Assembly (NCBI GenBank): GCA_910584835.1
Contig: CAJUEG010000068.1
Location: 1-13,731, forward strand
Length of the DNA stretch: 13,731 nucleotides
From: an uncultured Oscillospiraceae bacterium
GTDB taxonomy: Bacteria; Bacillota; Clostridia; Oscillospirales; Oscillospiraceae
Direction of reading: 5' to 3'
Shown here one piece after another: positions 5,397-13,198 of the stretch. Made by a program: the position numbers and the translations under genes. The notes under the pieces were generated by a model, which was given only the letters and a program-made list of their open reading frames with translations, did no database searches and was not told where the DNA came from. The stretch's first letter is position 1, and each line of letters begins with the position of its first letter.

Positions 5397-6776
5397 ATGG
5401 AACTGCACACAGGACATCCCCATGAGGAGTGTGGCGTATTCGGGATCTATGACCCGGCGGGGGACTGCGCCCGGACGGCCTACTACGGCCTGTACGCCCT
5501 CCAGCACCGGGGGCAGGAGGCCTGCGGCATCGCCGCTACCAATGACCGGGAGCTGTCCTTTCACAAGGACGTGGGCCTGGTGGGGGACGTATTCACCGAG
5601 GAGATTCTGGACGGACTTGGGGGCACCATGGCGGTGGGCCATGTGCGCTACGCAACCACCGGCGGCGGGCGGCGGGAGAACGCCCAGCCGCTTACCCTGA
5701 AGTATGTGAAGGGCACCCTGTCCGTGGCCCACAACGGCAACCTGGTGAACACCAATGAGCTGCGCACCATGTTCGAGTACCGGGGTGCCATTTTCCAGAC
5801 CACCACCGATTCCGAGCTGATCGCCTACGCCATCGCCCAGGAACGGCTGCGCTGCGGCTCTGCGGAGGAGGCGGTGTGCCAGGCGTTGAAGGGCCTGCGG
5901 GGAGCCTGGTCGCTGATCGTCATGTCCGCCCGGAAGCTCATTGCTGCCCGGGATCCCTGGGGCTTCCGGCCGCTGTGCATGGGCCGCCGGGGAGACGCCG
6001 TGGTGTTTGCCTCCGAGTCCTGCGCCCTGGACGCGGTGGGGGCCAGATTTGAGCGCGACCTGGATCCCGGCGAGATCGTGGTAGCAGAGCAGGGGGAGGT
6101 GCGCTCCATACGGGAAAACTGCGTCAACGCCAGCTCCCACCTGTGCGTTTTCGAGTACATCTACTTCGCCCGGCCCGACTCGGTGATCTGCGGCCAGTCG
6201 GTGCACCGGGCGCGGGTGGAAGCGGGGCGCATCCTGGCCCGGGAGCACCCGGTGGAGGCCGACGTGGTGGTGGGCGTGCCCGACTCAGGAATAGACGCCG
6301 CCGCGGGCTACGCCCAGCAGTCCGGCATCCCCTATGGACAGGGCTTTGTCAAAAACCGCTACATCGGCCGGACCTTCATCACCCCCGGCCAGCTCAGCCG
6401 GGAACAGGCGGTACATATCAAGCTGGGGCCCCTCCGGGCCACAGTGGAGGGCAGGCGGGTCGTAATGATCGACGACTCTATCGTCCGGGGCACCACCTGC
6501 CGCCAGATTGTGGCCCTGCTGCGGGAAGCGGGGGCCAAGGAAGTCCATATGCGGGTATCCGCGCCGCCCTTTGTTGCCCCCTGCTATTTTGGCACCGATA
6601 TCCCGGATCAGGAGCATCTCATCGCCTGCCAACACTCCATTGAGGAAATCCGCGAACTGATTGGGGCAGACAGCCTGGGCTATCTGAGCCTGGAGGCGCT
6701 GGGGCAGATTGCCCCTGATGCCGTCTGCGGCTTCTGTGACGGCTGCTTTACCGGGAGGTATCCGATCCCTCTGTAA
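5397..6776 (+). CDS. purF: Amidophosphoribosyltransferase (glutamine PRPP amidotransferase)
   Basis: PurF catalyses the first committed step of de novo purine synthesis: PRPP plus glutamine to 5-phosphoribosylamine. The 459-residue protein is of the Bacillus type. The start at 5397 (second of two adjacent ATGs) has AGAGGAG (5383-5389) 7 nt upstream and gives an 11-residue propeptide before catalytic Cys12 (EECGVFGIYD), as in B. subtilis PurF. The N-terminal glutaminase half shows QHRGQEACGI, GHVRYAT and AHNGNLVN. The phosphoribosyltransferase half shows GVPDSG, KNRYIGRTFI and the PRPP loop VVMIDDSIVRGTT (D359, D360). C250, C396 and the C444/C447/C450 cluster match the oxygen-sensitive [4Fe-4S] site. 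The gene stands alone, divergent from amt. Confidence 0.96.
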   Translation: MELHTGHPHEECGVFGIYDPAGDCARTAYYGLYALQHRGQEACGIAATNDRELSFHKDVGLVGDVFTEEILDGLGGTMAVGHVRYATTGGGRRENAQPLTLKYVKGTLSVAHNGNLVNTNELRTMFEYRGAIFQTTTDSELIAYAIAQERLRCGSAEEAVCQALKGLRGAWSLIVMSARKLIAARDPWGFRPLCMGRRGDAVVFASESCALDAVGARFERDLDPGEIVVAEQGEVRSIRENCVNASSHLCVFEYIYFARPDSVICGQSVHRARVEAGRILAREHPVEADVVVGVPDSGIDAAAGYAQQSGIPYGQGFVKNRYIGRTFITPGQLSREQAVHIKLGPLRATVEGRRVVMIDDSIVRGTTCRQIVALLREAGAKEVHMRVSAPPFVAPCYFGTDIPDQEHLIACQHSIEEIRELIGADSLGYLSLEALGQIAPDAVCGFCDGCFTGRYPIPL

Positions 6777-6780
6777 TAAG

Positions 6781-6969
6781 CATGCAGTGGTACGGGAAAT
6801 GAAGGAGTTCGGGCCGCTGATCGTGTCCGCCGACAGCCAAAGCCGGAACTGCTTCGATCCCATTGCGCCGCAGCCGCATTTATTCAGGGGGTCCTTAAAA
6901 TCGCCGGTCGAACTCCAGGCTATGAGATCATCGTCTAACGGCACGGGGTTTGGCTGGCCCTCGGCTTGA
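6781..6969 (+). pseudogene. Possible protein remnant downstream of purF, origin uncertain
   Basis: The only clue is one frame in this gene-poor 407-bp stretch (6777-7183), which reads HAVVREMKEFGPLIVSADSQ from 6781 and stays open to TGA at 6967-6969. The segment EFGPLIVSADSQ resembles, from memory only, the C-terminal strand of fumarase/tartrate dehydratase beta subunits (fGPliv-x-x-Ds). The rest (about residues 30-62) resembles nothing I know. An ATG at 6799 has no convincing ribosome site. This may be a degraded gene tail left by a deletion, or chance coding in GC-rich DNA. The remainder of the stretch holds the 6964-6998 hairpin, further GC-rich inverted repeats such as GGGACGGTCCC (7007-7017), and the recJ promoter. 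Confidence 0.2.
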
Positions 6970-6998
6970 CCGCCCAGGACAAACCTGGGCGGTCAAGC
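6964..6998. terminator. 15-bp perfect hairpin between purF and recJ
   Basis: GCTTGACCGCCCAGG (6964-6978) pairs fully with 6984-6998, with loop ACAAA. No T run follows on either strand; on the + strand it continues TGCGCTTTGGG. It may be a degenerate terminator for purF, 187 bp after its stop, or a repeat-family hairpin. Its T-poor tail makes classical termination doubtful. Confidence 0.45.
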
Positions 6999-7087
6999 TG
7001 CGCTTTGGGACGGTCCCGTGCGCCCGGGCTTAATCGGCGGCGCCCAATGCCGGCGGGCGTCCCGGGGCGCGGAGCGTGTTTTCCCTG

Positions 7088-7116
7088 TTGAAATCACCCG
7101 CTCAATTTGATATAAT
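7088..7116 (+). promoter_or_regulatory. Promoter for the recJ-rel operon
   Basis: TTGAAA (7088-7093), a 17-bp spacer, then a consensus TATAAT (7111-7116). Transcription is expected to start near 7123, about 60 nt before the recJ ATG. This is the best-matching promoter in the window. Confidence 0.85.
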
Positions 7117-7183
7117 AGATTGTTAAATTAACATTGCCGCCGGCCGTGCTGTGGTCCGGCTGCGCCTTGAAAGGGGGGCGGAC

Positions 7184-9265
7184 ATGAAATATCAGCAGTG
7201 GAATGTGCGCCGCCCAGGCAGCGGGCCGGCACGCCGCGCGCTGGAACAGGGCGGCCTGTCCTCCCTGTGCGCGGCGGTGCTGGCCGCCCGGGGGATTGAC
7301 GGGCCGGAGGAGGCCGCCCGGTTCCTGTCCTGCGGCTCCGAACGCTTCCACGACCCCTTTCTTCTCAAGGACATGGACAAAGCGGCGCAGCGCATCCGCG
7401 CAGCCATCGGCGGCGGGGAGCGCGTCTGCGTCTACGGCGACTACGATGTGGACGGCATCACCGCCACCTGCCTGCTCACCGAGGCGCTGGCCTGGCTGGG
7501 CGGCGACGTGGTCAGCTATATTCCCGACCGCACCGAGGAGGGCTACGGCCTCAACCCCGGCGCCATCACCCGGCTGGCCGGGCAGGGCGTAAAGCTCATT
7601 GTCACCGTGGACTGCGGCATCACCGCCGTACGCGAGGTGGAGTTCGCCCGCTCCCTGGGGGTGGACGTGGTGGTCACCGACCACCACCACTGCAAGGACA
7701 AGCTCCCCGCCGCCGCCGCGGTGGTAAACCCCCGGCAGGACGGCTGCTCCTATCCCTTCCCCGAGCTGGCGGGGGTGGGAGTCGCCCTCAAAACCGCCCA
7801 GGCCCTGGTCCCGCCGGAGGAACGGGAGGCGGTGTTCCGCCGCTTCGGCGAGCTGGCCGCCATCGGCACCGTGGCCGACGTGATGCGCCTGACCGACGAA
7901 AACCGCGCCCTGGTCCGCCAGGGGCTGGAGCTGCTCTCTTGCACCCGGCGCCCCGGCCTGCGCGCCCTGCTGCGGGAAGCGGGGCTGGAGCCCGGCGCCG
8001 TTCCCACCGCCGTCACCATCGGCTACGGCCTGGCCCCCCGGATCAACGCCGCCGGGCGCATGGAGCAGGCCATGGTGGCCCTGGAGCTGCTGCTCACCCG
8101 GGACGAGGAGCGGGGGGAGGCTCTGGCCCACACCCTGTGCCGCCTCAACCGGGAGAGGCAGGCCATTGAGCTGTCCATTTACGACGAGTGCGCCGCCCTG
8201 CTGGAGGCCCAGCCCCAGCTGGCCGCCCCGGCCATTGTGCTGGCGGGGGAGGGCTGGCACCAGGGGGTGGTGGGCATCGTGGCCTCCCGGCTGGCGGAGA
8301 AATATTCCTGCCCCGCCTTTATGATCTGCCTGGAGCACGGCCAGGGCAAGGGTTCGTGCCGTTCCTTCGGCGGGTTCAACCTCTTTGCCGCCCTGGAGCA
8401 GTGCGCCCCCCTGCTGGAGGGCTTCGGCGGCCACGAGATGGCGGCGGGCTTTACCATCCTGGAGGAAAACATCCCCGCCTTCCGGGCGGCGGTGTGCCGC
8501 CTGGTGGAGCTGCGCACCGGCGGCGCGCCCATGGAGGCGGCCATTGACGTGGACGCGGAGATCGGCCGCTGTTCCCAGCTCACCGCCCCCCAGGTGGAAT
8601 CTCTGTCCCAGCTGGAGCCCTTCGGCACGGGCAACCCCAAGCCGGTATTTTTGCTGCGGGGAGCCGCCGTGGCCTCCTGCTGCGATGTGGGCGCCGGGCG
8701 GCACCTGAAAATGAAACTGCGCCGGGACGGCGTGGTGCTGGACGCCATCTTCTTTTCCGCCAACGCCGCCGCCTGCGGCGTGGCCCCGGGGGACCGGCTG
8801 GACGTTCTCTTCACCCCGCAGATCAACGAGTTCCGCGGGACCCGCACCGTGCAGCTCCAGCTGTGCGACCTGCGCCCCGCCCCCGCCCGGGCTCAGCTGG
8901 AGCAGGAGCTGTTCCAGCGGCTGCGGGAGGGGGGAGGGCTGTCCCCGTGGGAGGCCGGGCTTCTCTTCCCCTCCCGGCAGGACTTTGCCCGGCTGTGGCG
9001 TTTTTTGGAGCACAACTGCACCGGCGGCTGGATGGAGGCCGGGCCCTCCCTGCTGCGTCAGGCCGCCCGCCTGCCCGACGGCCGCTGCTCCTACGGCCGC
9101 ACCCTGGTGTGCCTCCACGTGATGGGGGACCGGGGGCTGATCCGCCTGGAGGAGAACCGGCTCTGGCTGTGCCGTCCACAGAGCAAGGTGGACTTGGAAC
9201 AGGCGGCGCTGATGCGCCAGCTGCGGGAATTTCTGGAAGAGGACGGGCCCGAATACGGATCCTAA
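7184..9265 (+). CDS. recJ: Single-stranded-DNA-specific exonuclease RecJ
   Basis: RecJ is a cytoplasmic 5'-to-3' ssDNA exonuclease used in recombination and mismatch or base-excision repair. The 693-residue protein shows the DHH phosphoesterase motifs: YGDYDVDG (metal-binding D86, D88, D90), VTVDCGI (D143), TDHHH (D166-H168) and GVGVALK. The DHHA1 domain follows, with GWHQGVVGIVASRLAEKY and GSCRSFGG...GFGGHEMAAGF (the GGH motif), then an OB-fold region. A C-terminal extension of about 100 residues follows, as in Firmicutes RecJ. The start at 7184 is preceded by AAGGGGGG (7171-7178); an in-frame GTG at 7151 has no ribosome site. It is 31 bp upstream of rel and probably co-transcribed with it. 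Confidence 0.95.
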   Translation: MKYQQWNVRRPGSGPARRALEQGGLSSLCAAVLAARGIDGPEEAARFLSCGSERFHDPFLLKDMDKAAQRIRAAIGGGERVCVYGDYDVDGITATCLLTEALAWLGGDVVSYIPDRTEEGYGLNPGAITRLAGQGVKLIVTVDCGITAVREVEFARSLGVDVVVTDHHHCKDKLPAAAAVVNPRQDGCSYPFPELAGVGVALKTAQALVPPEEREAVFRRFGELAAIGTVADVMRLTDENRALVRQGLELLSCTRRPGLRALLREAGLEPGAVPTAVTIGYGLAPRINAAGRMEQAMVALELLLTRDEERGEALAHTLCRLNRERQAIELSIYDECAALLEAQPQLAAPAIVLAGEGWHQGVVGIVASRLAEKYSCPAFMICLEHGQGKGSCRSFGGFNLFAALEQCAPLLEGFGGHEMAAGFTILEENIPAFRAAVCRLVELRTGGAPMEAAIDVDAEIGRCSQLTAPQVESLSQLEPFGTGNPKPVFLLRGAAVASCCDVGAGRHLKMKLRRDGVVLDAIFFSANAAACGVAPGDRLDVLFTPQINEFRGTRTVQLQLCDLRPAPARAQLEQELFQRLREGGGLSPWEAGLLFPSRQDFARLWRFLEHNCTGGWMEAGPSLLRQAARLPDGRCSYGRTLVCLHVMGDRGLIRLEENRLWLCRPQSKVDLEQAALMRQLREFLEEDGPEYGS

Positions 9266-9296
9266 ATCAATCACCGCCCCAAAGGAGGCGTTCACT

Positions 9297-11534
9297 ATGG
9301 ACCTGGTCCATGAAAGATACGAAGCGTTAGAGCGCAATATCCTCGCCGCCAACCCGGCGGCGGACGTGGAGCGCATCCGCGCGGCTTTTGAATACGCCAA
9401 CGACCACCACGGCCCCCAGTTGCGCAAAAGCGGGGAGCCCTATATCATCCATCCCATCGCCGTGGCCGAGATCGTCAACGAGCTGGAGCTGGATCAGGAC
9501 TCCATCATCGCCGCCCTGCTCCACGACTGCATTGAGGACACCGACTCCACCCACGACGACATCGCCCGCCTGTTCTCCCCCCAGGTCGCCGACCTGGTGG
9601 AGGGCGTCACCAAGCTGACCCGGATGCAGTACACCTCCCGGGAGGACGAGCAGATGGAGAACCTGCGCAAGATGTTCATGGCCATGGCCAAGGACGTGCG
9701 GGTCATCCTCATCAAGCTGTGCGACCGGCTGCACAATATGCGCACACTCCAGTACCAGTCCGACGCCAAGCAGAAGGAGAAGGCCCTGGAGACCATGGAG
9801 GTATACGCCCCCATCGCCCACCGCCTGGGCATGCAGAAGCTGAAGTGGGAGCTGGAGGACCTGGCCCTGGAGTACCTGGACCCGGTGGGCTATCACGATG
9901 TGAAGGAGGAGCTGGCCAACATCACCACCCTCCACGCCGGATTTGTGGACAACATGCAGGCCCACATTGAGCAGCGGCTGTCCGAAGAGGGCGTGAAGTG
10001 CCGGGTATACGGGCGGCTCAAGCACATCTACTCCATCTACCGCAAAATGTACACCCAGAGCAAGACCCTAAACGAGATTTTCGACCTGTACGCCTTCCGG
10101 GTGATTGTGGAGGACATACCCGCCTGCTACAATGTCCTGGGCTGTATCCACGACATGTTCAAGCCGGTGCTGGGCCGCTTTAAGGACTATATCGGCACCC
10201 CCAAGCCCAACGGCTACCAGTCGCTGCACACCACCGTGGTGGGCCGGGAGGGCATCCCCTTTGAGGTGCAGATCCGCACCTGGCAGATGCACCAGACGGC
10301 GGAGTACGGCGTGGCCGCCCACTGGAAGTACAAGGAGGGCATGGCCAACGAGAAGCTGGGCACCGAGCGGGAGTTCGAGTGGGTGCGCAAGCTGCTGGAG
10401 AGCCAGCAGGACGCCGACCCGGACGAGTTTGTGCGCACCCTCCGGGTGGATATGTTCTCCGACGAGGTGTTTGTGTTCACCCCCAACGGGGACGTGAAGA
10501 GCCTGCCCGCCGGGGCCACCCCCATCGACTTTGCCTACTCCATCCACTCCGCCGTGGGCAACTCCATGACCGGGGCGCGGGTGAACGGGCGCATCGTCAC
10601 CTTCGAGACGCCGCTGAAAAACGGCGACATCGTGGAGATCATCACCTCCAAATCCGCCCGGGGGCCCAGCCGGGACTGGATGAAGATCTGCAAATCCAAC
10701 GAGGCCCGCAACAAGATCCGCCAGTGGTTCAAAAAGGAGCGCCGGGAGGAGAACATCGCCACCGGCCGCTCCATGTTCGAGTCGGAGCTGAAGCACCTGG
10801 GGCTGACCCTGGCCGCCATCACCGCCACCCCCGACCTGCTGGACACCCTGCTCAAGCGGGTGCGGTTCGGTTCGCTGGACGAGCTGTACGCCGCCATCGG
10901 CTACGGCGGGCTGTCCGCCCAGAAGGCGGCGGGCCGCATGAAGGAGGAGATGACCCGCCTGGGCCGGCTGGAGCGCCAGCGGGCCGAACAGGAGGCCATG
11001 CAGGCCGCCGTCTCCTCCGGCGAGACCGTCTACCCCTCCACCGCCAAAACCTCCGCCGCCCCGCAGCACCGCCACTCCGTCGGCGGCATCATTGTGGAGG
11101 GCCTGGACAACTGCATGGTGAAGTTCTCCAAGTGCTGCACTCCCGTGCCCGGCGACCCGGTGGTGGGCTTCATCACCAAGGGCTACGGCGTGTCCATCCA
11201 CCGCAGGGACTGCCCCAACGCCGACCCCGCGCGCCGCAAGCCAGAGGAGGAGGGCCGGTGGGTCAAGGTGTCCTGGGCGGAGACGGGCGAGTCCACCTTC
11301 CGCACCTCCCTGGAGATCTCCGCCAAGGACCGGGACGGCCTGGCCCTGGATGTGGCCATGGCCCTGTCCGCCCAGAAGGCCAAGCTGAATACCCTGGCCG
11401 CCCGCAGCCAGCCCGACGGCTACGCCATCATCAACCTGGAGCTGTACGTCCAGGACCAGAGGGAGCTGACGGGGGTCATCAACAAGCTGTCCCAGATTCC
11501 CGGCGTGTTCCTGGTCCGCCGCGCGGGGGGATAA
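9297..11534 (+). CDS. rel: Bifunctional (p)ppGpp synthetase/hydrolase (Rel/RelA/SpoT family)
   Basis: Rel makes and breaks the stringent-response alarmone (p)ppGpp. The 745-residue protein has full family length and domain order. The HD hydrolase domain has H52, H75-D76 (LLHDCIEDT) and D143 (KLCDRLHNMRTL), all ligands present, so hydrolysis should work. The synthetase domain has FDLYAFRVIV, GYQSLHTTVVG and EVQIRTWQMHQTAEYG, with the RFKD motif (RxKD type) typical of bifunctional enzymes. A TGS domain (VFVFTPNGDVKSLPAG), a zinc-finger region with CMVKFSKCCTPVPGD and RRDCPN, and a C-terminal ACT domain follow. AAAGGAGG (9281-9288) is 8 nt before the ATG. recJ-rel adjacency is classic for Firmicutes, where apt often sits between them; here it does not. 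Confidence 0.96.
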   Translation: MDLVHERYEALERNILAANPAADVERIRAAFEYANDHHGPQLRKSGEPYIIHPIAVAEIVNELELDQDSIIAALLHDCIEDTDSTHDDIARLFSPQVADLVEGVTKLTRMQYTSREDEQMENLRKMFMAMAKDVRVILIKLCDRLHNMRTLQYQSDAKQKEKALETMEVYAPIAHRLGMQKLKWELEDLALEYLDPVGYHDVKEELANITTLHAGFVDNMQAHIEQRLSEEGVKCRVYGRLKHIYSIYRKMYTQSKTLNEIFDLYAFRVIVEDIPACYNVLGCIHDMFKPVLGRFKDYIGTPKPNGYQSLHTTVVGREGIPFEVQIRTWQMHQTAEYGVAAHWKYKEGMANEKLGTEREFEWVRKLLESQQDADPDEFVRTLRVDMFSDEVFVFTPNGDVKSLPAGATPIDFAYSIHSAVGNSMTGARVNGRIVTFETPLKNGDIVEIITSKSARGPSRDWMKICKSNEARNKIRQWFKKERREENIATGRSMFESELKHLGLTLAAITATPDLLDTLLKRVRFGSLDELYAAIGYGGLSAQKAAGRMKEEMTRLGRLERQRAEQEAMQAAVSSGETVYPSTAKTSAAPQHRHSVGGIIVEGLDNCMVKFSKCCTPVPGDPVVGFITKGYGVSIHRRDCPNADPARRKPEEEGRWVKVSWAETGESTFRTSLEISAKDRDGLALDVAMALSAQKAKLNTLAARSQPDGYAIINLELYVQDQRELTGVINKLSQIPGVFLVRRAGG

Positions 11535-11535
11535 A

Positions 11536-11551
11536 CTCCGCGCCAGCGGAG
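11536..11551. repeat. Short hairpin directly after rel
   Basis: CTCCGC-GCCA-GCGGAG gives a 6-bp stem and tetraloop beginning 2 nt after the rel stop. The GC-rich GGAGGGGGCCCTCC palindrome (11548-11561) overlaps its right arm. No T run follows, so it is not a standard terminator by itself. Confidence 0.45.
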
Positions 11552-11565
11552 GGGGCCCTCCGGGG

Positions 11566-11597
11566 GGTTGCTTTCTCTCACGCGAGAGAAAGCAACC
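11566..11597. repeat. 14-bp perfect inverted repeat (intergenic hairpin)
   Basis: GGTTGCTTTCTCTC (11566-11579) pairs with GAGAGAAAGCAACC (11584-11597) over a 4-nt loop ACGC. The right side continues CAAAGAGCGC. Similar pyrimidine-rich hairpins recur between genes in many Clostridia, so a dispersed repeat family is suspected from memory, but only one copy is in this window. Confidence 0.65.
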
Positions 11598-11607
11598 AAA
11601 GAGCGCG

Positions 11608-11681
11608 CATAGGGGCGCTGGTCCCCGGTGGGGACCGTCCAGCGCCGGCCGAGCAGAAGGCGAGACCTGATCACCCCTATG
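11608..11681. repeat. Nested inverted-repeat element, three stacked arms
   Basis: Outer arms CATAGGGG (11608-11615) and CCCCTATG (11674-11681), middle arms GGCGCTGG (11614-11621) and CCAGCGCC (11639-11646), and inner arms GGTCCCC (11620-11626) and GGGGACC (11630-11636) are all perfect. The middle and outer arms overlap by 2 nt, so they cannot all pair at once to full length. With the 11566-11597 hairpin it forms a structured block of about 115 nt. The rest of the gap to 11862 shows nothing beyond the ribosome site of the next gene. Confidence 0.6.
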
Positions 11682-11862
11682 TGCCCCATAAGGAGCCCTA
11701 TACGAAAATGATATGGGCCATCCCGGCGCCCGCGGCTTTCGGCGCTGGTGCTTCCAGCTGCGCTGCCGCCGGTGTCCGGTCATTGGGCCGGGGCAGGCCG
11801 ATTGCTCCGCGCCTCAGTGATGGACCGTTTGGCCGTTTATTATAAAAGGAGCCTGATTTCAA

Positions 11863-13083
11863 GTGCCTGATATTTCTTTCCAACCCCTGCTGTTCGGCGG
11901 CGATATCAATGTGTACAGCGTGGCCCGGGCCTTCCACGAGGCGTATGGGGTGAAGAGCATCGCCTTCGGCAAGTTCGCCGCCACCTTTCCCTGCGCCTAC
12001 AGCGCCATCATCGACTACCGCCCCTGCCTGGAAAATGAGGACGCGGACGTATTTCTGCAAAACGTGAAAAGCGTGGCTGCGGAGTGTCCCGATAAGACGG
12101 TGCTGGTCATCGGCTGCGGAGACAGCTACGTCAAGCTGGCCGCCCACCTGAAGGATCGTTTTCCCCCCAACGTAACGTGCAACTATATCAGCGGGGAGCT
12201 GCTGGACAAGCTCACCGACAAGGAGCAGTTCTACGCCCTGTGCGACAAATACGGCATCGACCACCCGGCCACCTTCGTCTACTCGGGGGACATGGGCCAT
12301 GATTTCGAGCTGCCCTGGGGGGCCCCCTACGTGGCAAAGCCCGCGGACGGCGTGGCCTACTGGGCCACCGGCCACCGGGAGCTGAAAAAGGTGTATATCT
12401 GCCAGAGCCGGGAGGAGCTGCTTGCCGCCCTGGACGAGGTGTACGCCGCGGGCTATCCGGGTAAGATGATCCTCCAGGAGTTCATCCCCGGCGACGACAC
12501 CTATATGCGGGTGCTCACCAACTACTCCGACCAGCGGGGCCGGGTAAAGCTGATGTGCCTGGGCCACGTGCTGCTGGAGGAGCACTCCCCCCACGGCATC
12601 GGCAACCACGCCGTCATCATCACTGAGCACGACCGGGGGCTGTGCGACAAGATCCGCGGGATGCTGGAGGACCTGGGCTATGTGGGCTTCTCCAACTTCG
12701 ATATCAAGTTTGACCGCCGGGACGGCAGGTACAAGGCCTTTGAGATCAACACCCGGCAGGGGCGCAGCAATTACTACGTCACCGGCTCCGGCCACAACAT
12801 CGCCCAGTACCTGGTGGGCGACCTCATCGAGGGGCGGGACATGCCCCCCACTGTCACCAGCAACCGCTCCATCTGGCGGATGATCCCCCGCTCACTGGCC
12901 TACCGGTATATCCCCCGGCGCTACCACGACGAGATGCGGGCCCTGTTCAAGGCGGGGGCGGACCACCACTCCATGGAGTACCGCCCGGATTATACCGCCA
13001 AGCGCATCTGGCGCATCTGGAAAAACCACATCGGCTGCTGGGTCCGCTTCAGCAAATACTGCGTCAAGCCAAAGGAAAACTGA
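11863..13083 (+). CDS. ATP-grasp ligase, probable D-aspartate ligase
   Basis: The 406-residue protein uses a GTG start, with AAAGGAG at 11845-11851 (11 nt, slightly long). The N-terminus FQPLLFGGDINVYSVARAFH closely follows the pattern of enterococcal D-aspartate ligase (LLGSDINVYxMARxFHE), recalled from family knowledge. ATP-grasp features are ordered as expected: YVAKPADG (K159, ATP phosphates), LQEFIPGDD (E206), NFDIKFD (D280) and FEINTRQGRS (E294, N296, Mg2+ ligands). There is no signal peptide, so it is cytoplasmic. Such enzymes couple the beta-carboxyl of D-Asp to the side-chain amine of the third stem residue (Lys) of peptidoglycan precursors, using ATP. The aspartate/glutamate racemase gene that follows (about 110 bp) would supply D-Asp, as in enterococci. 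Another carboxylate-amine ligase role remains possible; the acceptor diamino acid here is unknown. Confidence 0.78.
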   Translation: MPDISFQPLLFGGDINVYSVARAFHEAYGVKSIAFGKFAATFPCAYSAIIDYRPCLENEDADVFLQNVKSVAAECPDKTVLVIGCGDSYVKLAAHLKDRFPPNVTCNYISGELLDKLTDKEQFYALCDKYGIDHPATFVYSGDMGHDFELPWGAPYVAKPADGVAYWATGHRELKKVYICQSREELLAALDEVYAAGYPGKMILQEFIPGDDTYMRVLTNYSDQRGRVKLMCLGHVLLEEHSPHGIGNHAVIITEHDRGLCDKIRGMLEDLGYVGFSNFDIKFDRRDGRYKAFEINTRQGRSNYYVTGSGHNIAQYLVGDLIEGRDMPPTVTSNRSIWRMIPRSLAYRYIPRRYHDEMRALFKAGADHHSMEYRPDYTAKRIWRIWKNHIGCWVRFSKYCVKPKEN

Positions 13084-13186
13084 GCTCTTTTTTCTGGAAA
13101 GAAACCTTTTAATTCGCCGGCGTTCCGGGTAAAAACCGGTCCGCTGCCGCCCGGCCGCGGAGCTGTATGTTGAACGGAGGGTATGG

Positions 13187-13198
13187 ATGCACATATGA
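13187..13198 (+). promoter_or_regulatory. Three-codon mini-ORF (Met-His-Ile) overlapping the racemase start
   Basis: GGAGGG (13176-13181) lies 5 nt before ATG at 13187. That frame reads ATG CAC ATA TGA, ending in a TGA (13196-13198) that overlaps the racemase ATG (13195-13197) as ATGA. The racemase ATG itself is about 13 nt from the ribosome site, too far for best initiation. Termination-reinitiation coupling is a possible reading; it may be coincidence. Confidence 0.25.

Noticed and set aside
7151..7183. GTG at 7151 as recJ start
   Set aside because: No ribosome site precedes it, whereas ATG 7184 follows a G-rich ribosome site and matches RecJ N-termini.
11838..11843. TATTAT as a -10 box for the D-aspartate ligase gene
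   Set aside because: No -35 at a suitable distance, and transcription would start inside the ribosome site.
13084..13110. T6 run after the D-aspartate ligase gene as a terminator
   Set aside because: No stable stem precedes the T run; the ligase and racemase genes are likely transcribed together.
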